From contig NZ_JACHIN010000011.1 of the NCBI RefSeq assembly GCF_014203235.1, forward strand, positions 1 to 64,000: a stretch of DNA of 64,000 nucleotides. Reading direction: 5' to 3'. The DNA comes from Nonomuraea endophytica. Lineage in GTDB: Bacteria > Actinomycetota > Actinomycetes > Streptosporangiales > Streptosporangiaceae. Of the stretch, positions 60,780 through 64,000 are shown piece by piece; positions within the stretch are counted from its first letter, which is position 1, and every line of letters starts with the position of its first letter. Below the pieces are notes generated by a model that was not told the DNA's origin, made no database searches, and worked only from the letters and a program-made list of their open reading frames with translations. Position numbers and translations under genes: made by a program.

Positions 60780-61921
60780 ACGAGCCGCTGCTGCGGGAGC
60801 TGGTGCCCGCGGTGATCGGCGTCCTCGTCCGTCGCGGAGCGGATTTCGCGGCGGCCGAGGACGCCGTGCAGGAGGCCCTGGCCGAGGCGGTGCGCGTGTG
60901 GCCGGACCACTCGCCGCGAGATCCCAAGGGCTGGCTGGTCACCGTGGCCTGGCGGAAGTTCCTCGACGCCGCCCGCGCCGAGACCTCCCGGCGCAATCGC
61001 GAGGTACGCGTCGAGGCCGAGCCCGTGCCCGGCCAGTGCGAGGCGGTGGACGACACGCTCCAGCTGTACTTCCTGTGCGCGCACCCGTCCCTGACCCCGG
61101 CATCGGCCGTGGCGCTCACGCTGCGCGCGGTCGGCGGCCTGACCACGCGGCAGGTCGCGCAGGCCTACCTCGTGCCGGAGGCGACGATGGCCCAGCGCAT
61201 CAGCAGGGCCAAGCGGACCGTCTCCGAGGTCCGGTTCAACCAGCCCGGTGACGTCGCCACCGTGCTGCGCGTGCTCTACCTGGTCTTCAACGAGGGCTAC
61301 TCCGGCGACGTCGACCTCGCGGCCGAGGCGATCCGGCTCACCCGCCAGCTCGCCGCCAAGACCCACCACGAGGAGGTCGCGGGCCTGCTCGCGCTCATGC
61401 TGCTGCACCACGCCCGGCGCCCGGCGCGGACCGGCGCCGACGGCCGGCTGGTGCCGCTCGCCGAGCAGGACCGCCGCCTGTGGGACACCCGCCTGATCGC
61501 CGAGGGCGTCGACGTGCTGCAGGCGGCCCTCGCCCGCGATCGCCTGGGCGAGTTCCAGGCCCAGGCCGCGATCGCCGCGTTGCACGCCGACGCCCAGAAG
61601 GCGGAGGAGACCGACTGGGTGCAGATCGTCGAGTGGTACGACGAACTGGTGCGCCTGACCGACAGCCCGGTGGCCCGCCTCAACCGGGCCGTCGCGGTGG
61701 GCGAGGCCGACGGCCCACGGGCCGGCCTGGCCGCGCTGGCCGGGCTCGACCCCGCCCTGCCGCGTCACTCCGCCGTCTTGGCGTACCTGCACGAGCGTGA
61801 CGGTGACCTGGTGACCGCGGCCCGGCTCTACGCCGAGGCCGCCCGGTCGGCCCCCAGCCTCCCCGAACTCGAGCACCTCACGCGACAGGCCGCGCGGCTC
61901 AACGCGCGACTGCGTGGTTGA
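60776..61921 (+). CDS. ECF42-group RNA polymerase sigma factor (second copy)
   Basis: 381 residues. Sigma-2: GVLVRRGADFAAAEDAVQEA and WLVTVAWRKFLDAARAE. Sigma-4: LRAVGGLTTRQVAQAYLVPE and MAQRISRAKRTVSEV. The C-terminal TPR-like extension begins VLYLVFNEGYSGDVDLAAEA. It is clearly diverged from the first copy at 54-55 kb, so this is not a recent duplication. It is translationally coupled to its DGPF partner. Confidence 0.9.
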   Translation: MNEPLLRELVPAVIGVLVRRGADFAAAEDAVQEALAEAVRVWPDHSPRDPKGWLVTVAWRKFLDAARAETSRRNREVRVEAEPVPGQCEAVDDTLQLYFLCAHPSLTPASAVALTLRAVGGLTTRQVAQAYLVPEATMAQRISRAKRTVSEVRFNQPGDVATVLRVLYLVFNEGYSGDVDLAAEAIRLTRQLAAKTHHEEVAGLLALMLLHHARRPARTGADGRLVPLAEQDRRLWDTRLIAEGVDVLQAALARDRLGEFQAQAAIAALHADAQKAEETDWVQIVEWYDELVRLTDSPVARLNRAVAVGEADGPRAGLAALAGLDPALPRHSAVLAYLHERDGDLVTAARLYAEAARSAPSLPELEHLTRQAARLNARLRG

Positions 61922-62006
61922 ACGGCGGCGCCACGAAAGCGCGAGACAAAGGGATGTATCAGCGGGACGTGCCGGCCCTCCGGGTAGGTGAGGGACGGGG
62001 TCAGGG

Positions 62007-62924
62007 ATGCTTGAGATCAAGCTGTTGGGGCACCATCGTTCGATCGTCCGGGGAGAAGGCGCCGCCAACGGAGGGCGGCTGCAGCCGGTCGCGGCCAGCC
62101 TGCTCGCCTACCTGGTGCTCCAGCGGGAGCGACCTCAGCCGCGGGACGTGGTGGCAGCGGCGTTCTGGGGGGAGTTGTCCACGGCCGAGGCCAGGCGACG
62201 CCTGAACACCGCGCTCTGGCGGCTGCGCCGGGCGATCGAGCCCGCCCACGTGGCGCGGGGCACGTACCTGCTGGTCGAGCCGACGGGGGCGATGTCGTTC
62301 AACGGCCGCAGCGACGCCCGCGTGGACGTCGCCCGCTTCGAGGCCGCGGTCACGCCCGCGCTCGGGCCGGGGCGGGTGTCGGCGGCCGACGCCGAGCGGC
62401 TGAAGGGCGCGGTCGGCCTGTACGTCGGCGACCTGCTCGAAGGCGCCTACGGCGACTGGGTCATCATGGAGCGGGAACGGCTGCGCGAACTGCACCTGCG
62501 GGCCCTGGCCAGGCTCCTCACCTGGCACCGGAGCACCGGTGACCTCGACACGGCGATCACGTTCGGCCGGGCCATACTCCACACAGACCCGCTGCGCGAG
62601 GACGTGCACCGCGCCATGATCGAGATGCACGCCGAGGCGGGCCGCCGCACGCAGGCGCTGGGCCAGTACGAGGTCTGCCGGCGGCTGCTCTCCCACGAGC
62701 TGGGCGTGGACCCGCTGCCGGAGACGACCGCCGCCGCGGCCCGCATCGCCTCCGGCGCGCCGGTCGCCTGGATACCGGGAGAGGAGCACGCCGTACGGCT
62801 GCTGGGGCAGCTCCAACGGGCGGAGACCGAACTGCGCGGCCTCGCCGACGTGCTGGGACGCGCGGCCGAGGAACTGCGCGCGCTCACCCGGCGCGCGCCG
62901 CCCGGCGGCGAGCCCGTCCGGTGA
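62007..62924 (+). CDS. SARP-like regulator (BTAD domain)
   Basis: 305 residues. The winged helix starts MLEIKLLGHHRSIVRGEGAA and RPQPRDVVAAAFWGELST, followed by LNTALWRLRRAIEP. The BTAD helices include YVGDLLEGAYGDWVIMERER and LGQYEVCRRLLSHELGVDPL. The protein ends in a short coiled-coil-like helix without ATPase domain. ATG 62007 has AGGG just before it. A target is not evident; the small gene after it may be co-transcribed. Confidence 0.85.
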   Translation: MLEIKLLGHHRSIVRGEGAANGGRLQPVAASLLAYLVLQRERPQPRDVVAAAFWGELSTAEARRRLNTALWRLRRAIEPAHVARGTYLLVEPTGAMSFNGRSDARVDVARFEAAVTPALGPGRVSAADAERLKGAVGLYVGDLLEGAYGDWVIMERERLRELHLRALARLLTWHRSTGDLDTAITFGRAILHTDPLREDVHRAMIEMHAEAGRRTQALGQYEVCRRLLSHELGVDPLPETTAAAARIASGAPVAWIPGEEHAVRLLGQLQRAETELRGLADVLGRAAEELRALTRRAPPGGEPVR

Positions 62925-62980
62925 CGCCGGGGAGATTTCGGGTGAGGGGCGGGTGACGGCCCTGCCGTAGAAAGGGCGAG

Positions 62981-63223
62981 ATGTCGCCCGAAAGGTGGCC
63001 GCCGGTGGAGGGACAACTTGGACAGGGCGCGCACGCGTTCCTGGTGCGCGTGTACGTGGAGGTCCGCGAGGTCCCCGGCGCGCCTCCCCGGCTGGCCGCG
63101 TGGGTGCAGGACCTGCGTACAGGGGAGGGCCGCCACACGCGGACCGTGACCGACGTCGAGGACTTCATCCGCCGGAGGCTGCACGACGACGGTGTGGACG
63201 TCTCCGACTGGTGGCCCACGTGA
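62981..63223 (+). CDS. Small hypothetical protein next to the SARP-like gene
   Basis: 80 residues, not assigned to a named family. AHAFLVRVYVEVREVPGAPP, AAWVQDLRTGEGRHTRTVTD and VEDFIRRRLHDDGVDVSDWW look like a single compact alpha/beta unit with well-formed codon bias. GAAAGGGCGAG lies before ATG 62981. It begins 56 bp after the SARP-like gene, so it is probably in the same operon. Confidence 0.65.
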   Translation: MSPERWPPVEGQLGQGAHAFLVRVYVEVREVPGAPPRLAAWVQDLRTGEGRHTRTVTDVEDFIRRRLHDDGVDVSDWWPT

Positions 63224-63238
63224 TCGACGGGCACCCGC

Positions 63239-63535
63239 TCACATCTCCTGGCCTGACAGGTTCATGATCGGGCGTACCTCCACGGTGGAGGTGCGGGCGC
63301 CGGGCAGCCGGGCGGCGATCTCGGCGGCCCGCCGGCCCGAGTCGCAGTCCACCACCAGGTAGCCGGACAGCTGCTCCTCCTGCGCGGTCCCGCGGGCCAC
63401 GCGCACGGTCACGGTGTTCACCGGATCGGCCAGCACCCCGCCCGCGACCAGTTCGCCGGGCTCGGTGACCTCGTCCGCCAGGTCCGGCCGTTCCGGGCCT
63501 TCCGGGCCGCTGTAGATCAGGATCAGGTACTTCAT
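63239..63535 (-). CDS. YCII-related (DGPF-like) protein
   Basis: 98 residues: MKYLILIYSGPEGPERPDL and the strand-helix SGYLVVDCDSGRRAAEIAAR keep the YCII pattern. The DGPF turn is replaced by VRVARGTAQEEQ. GGGGAG lies 7-10 bases before ATG 63535. A promoter with the same TGTCGA element as the sigma modules is 40-65 bp upstream, so it belongs to the same regulon although it faces the other way. Confidence 0.85.
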   Translation of the reverse strand: MKYLILIYSGPEGPERPDLADEVTEPGELVAGGVLADPVNTVTVRVARGTAQEEQLSGYLVVDCDSGRRAAEIAARLPGARTSTVEVRPIMNLSGQEM

Positions 63536-63571
63536 CAAGGGCTCCCCTCGGATCACCGGCTTCATCCAGAA

Positions 63572-63598
63572 GTCGGAACCCCGGGGACTTTCTCGACA
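63572..63598 (-). promoter_or_regulatory. Putative ECF42 promoter (minus-strand DGPF-like gene)
   Basis: On the minus strand TGTCGA (63598-63593) and CGAC (63575-63572) are 17 bases apart, and GAAAG follows the -35 box. It is the fifth member of the set and uses A for T in the -10 core. Confidence 0.6.
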
Positions 63599-63637
63599 TC
63601 GGCCCGTCTCAGAGACTGGAACACTCCCGGAAGGGCT

Positions 63638-63667
63638 TGCATGGACATGCAGTGGTGTGTATATATT
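63638..63667 (+). promoter_or_regulatory. argG promoter with ARG-box-like dyad
   Basis: TGCAT-GGAC-ATGCA (63638-63651) resembles ArgR boxes of streptomycetes. TATATT (63662-63667) would be the -10 box, placing the transcript start at about the GTG codon 63675. Confidence 0.45.
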
Positions 63668-63674
63668 TTTGCTC

Positions 63675-64000
63675 GTGTCCAAGGTTCTCACCTCCCTGCC
63701 AGTCGGCGAAAGAGTCGGGATCGCCTTTTCAGGCGGCCTCGACACCTCAGTAGCGGTCGCGTGGATGCGCGACAAGGGTGCAATCCCATGCACGTACACC
63801 GCTGACGTCGGCCAGGCCGACGAGCCCGACATCGCGTCGGTTCCCGGCCGCGCCACGGCCTACGGCGCGGAGATCGCCCGTCTGGTCGACTGCCGCGAGA
63901 CGCTCGTCGAGGAAGGGCTCGCGGCGCTCGCGTGCGGCGCGTTCCACATCCGTTCCGGCGGGCGCACCTACTTCAACACCACGCCGCTCGGCCGGGCCGT
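63675..64000 (+). CDS. argG: Argininosuccinate synthase (5' part; continues beyond window)
   Basis: The first 108 residues match the long actinobacterial type: VSKVLTSLPVGERVGIAF, the ATP pyrophosphatase loop SGGLDTSVAVAWM and CTYTADVGQADEPDIASVPG. The enzyme joins citrulline and aspartate in arginine synthesis, using ATP. GTG 63675 has no ribosome site, and a good -10 box ends 7 bases before it, so the mRNA is probably leaderless. Control by ArgR is suggested by the upstream dyad. Confidence 0.92.
   Translation, partial: MSKVLTSLPVGERVGIAFSGGLDTSVAVAWMRDKGAIPCTYTADVGQADEPDIASVPGRATAYGAEIARLVDCRETLVEEGLAALACGAFHIRSGGRTYFNTTPLGRA

Overview
The window is high-GC DNA with strong G/C preference at third codon positions, many GTG starts, short ATGA/GTGA overlaps inside operons, and families typical of actinomycetes (SARP/AfsR regulators, ECF42 sigma factors with DGPF proteins, a DrrAB-type exporter, and the argininosuccinate synthase that begins with the VSKVLTSLPVGERV stretch). 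It reads as chromosomal DNA of a filamentous actinobacterium. A Streptosporangiales member such as Nonomuraea is my guess from protein resemblance only. No tRNA, rRNA, CRISPR array or complete mobile element was seen.

Layout. 1-2.2 kb: the edge of an arsenic-type cluster (truncated flavoprotein, ArsO-like monooxygenase, divergent ArsR repressor), followed by a decayed Tn3 transposase (2.2-3.1 kb). 3.1-12.4 kb: acyl-CoA ligase facing a GAF-LuxR regulator, a VOC/PPOX pair facing a CGNR regulator, a large AfsR-like regulator, an erythromycin-esterase homologue and an ArsR/SRPBCC pair. 13.0-22.0 kb: a compact catabolic locus. Seven genes on the minus strand (aspartase-like lyase, five-bladed propeller glycosidase-like protein, polar amino acid ABC transporter, amine oxidase, aldo/keto reductase) face an aminotransferase plus an ACT-like protein. 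AGGCAACCT operator-like boxes lie between them, and the same box recurs upstream of a FadR-type regulator 10 kb away.

22.0-27.0 kb is a decay zone. It holds a permease tail with an in-frame stop, a purC remnant and a double-frameshifted NTF2-like gene, among intact TetR/quinone oxidoreductase genes and a tandem quinone oxidoreductase fusion. 27.2-34.8 kb: secreted trypsin-like protease, reductase, AraC, FadR-type and MarR regulators, nitrilase, a VOC protein with a shifted C-terminus, and a SWIM/SNF2 pair. 37.6-43.7 kb: DedA with a two-component system, a second histidine kinase, an SRPBCC protein and a bifunctional penicillin-binding protein. 43.7-48.5 kb: three repeat-rich spacers around an LLM oxidoreductase, a lipoprotein and a DUF418 membrane protein.

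48.6-52.4 kb: TetR and MerR regulators, an imine-reductase-like protein and a DrrAB exporter. 52.4-63.5 kb: two ECF42 sigma factor modules with four DGPF (YCII) proteins, a DUF899 protein and a VOC protein. Five of these transcription units carry the same bipartite element, TGTCGA-N17/18-CG(T/A)C, so the region looks like a complete self-contained sigma regulon. The window ends in argG, which is probably transcribed without a leader.

All functions are inferred from sequence by eye; no database search was possible.
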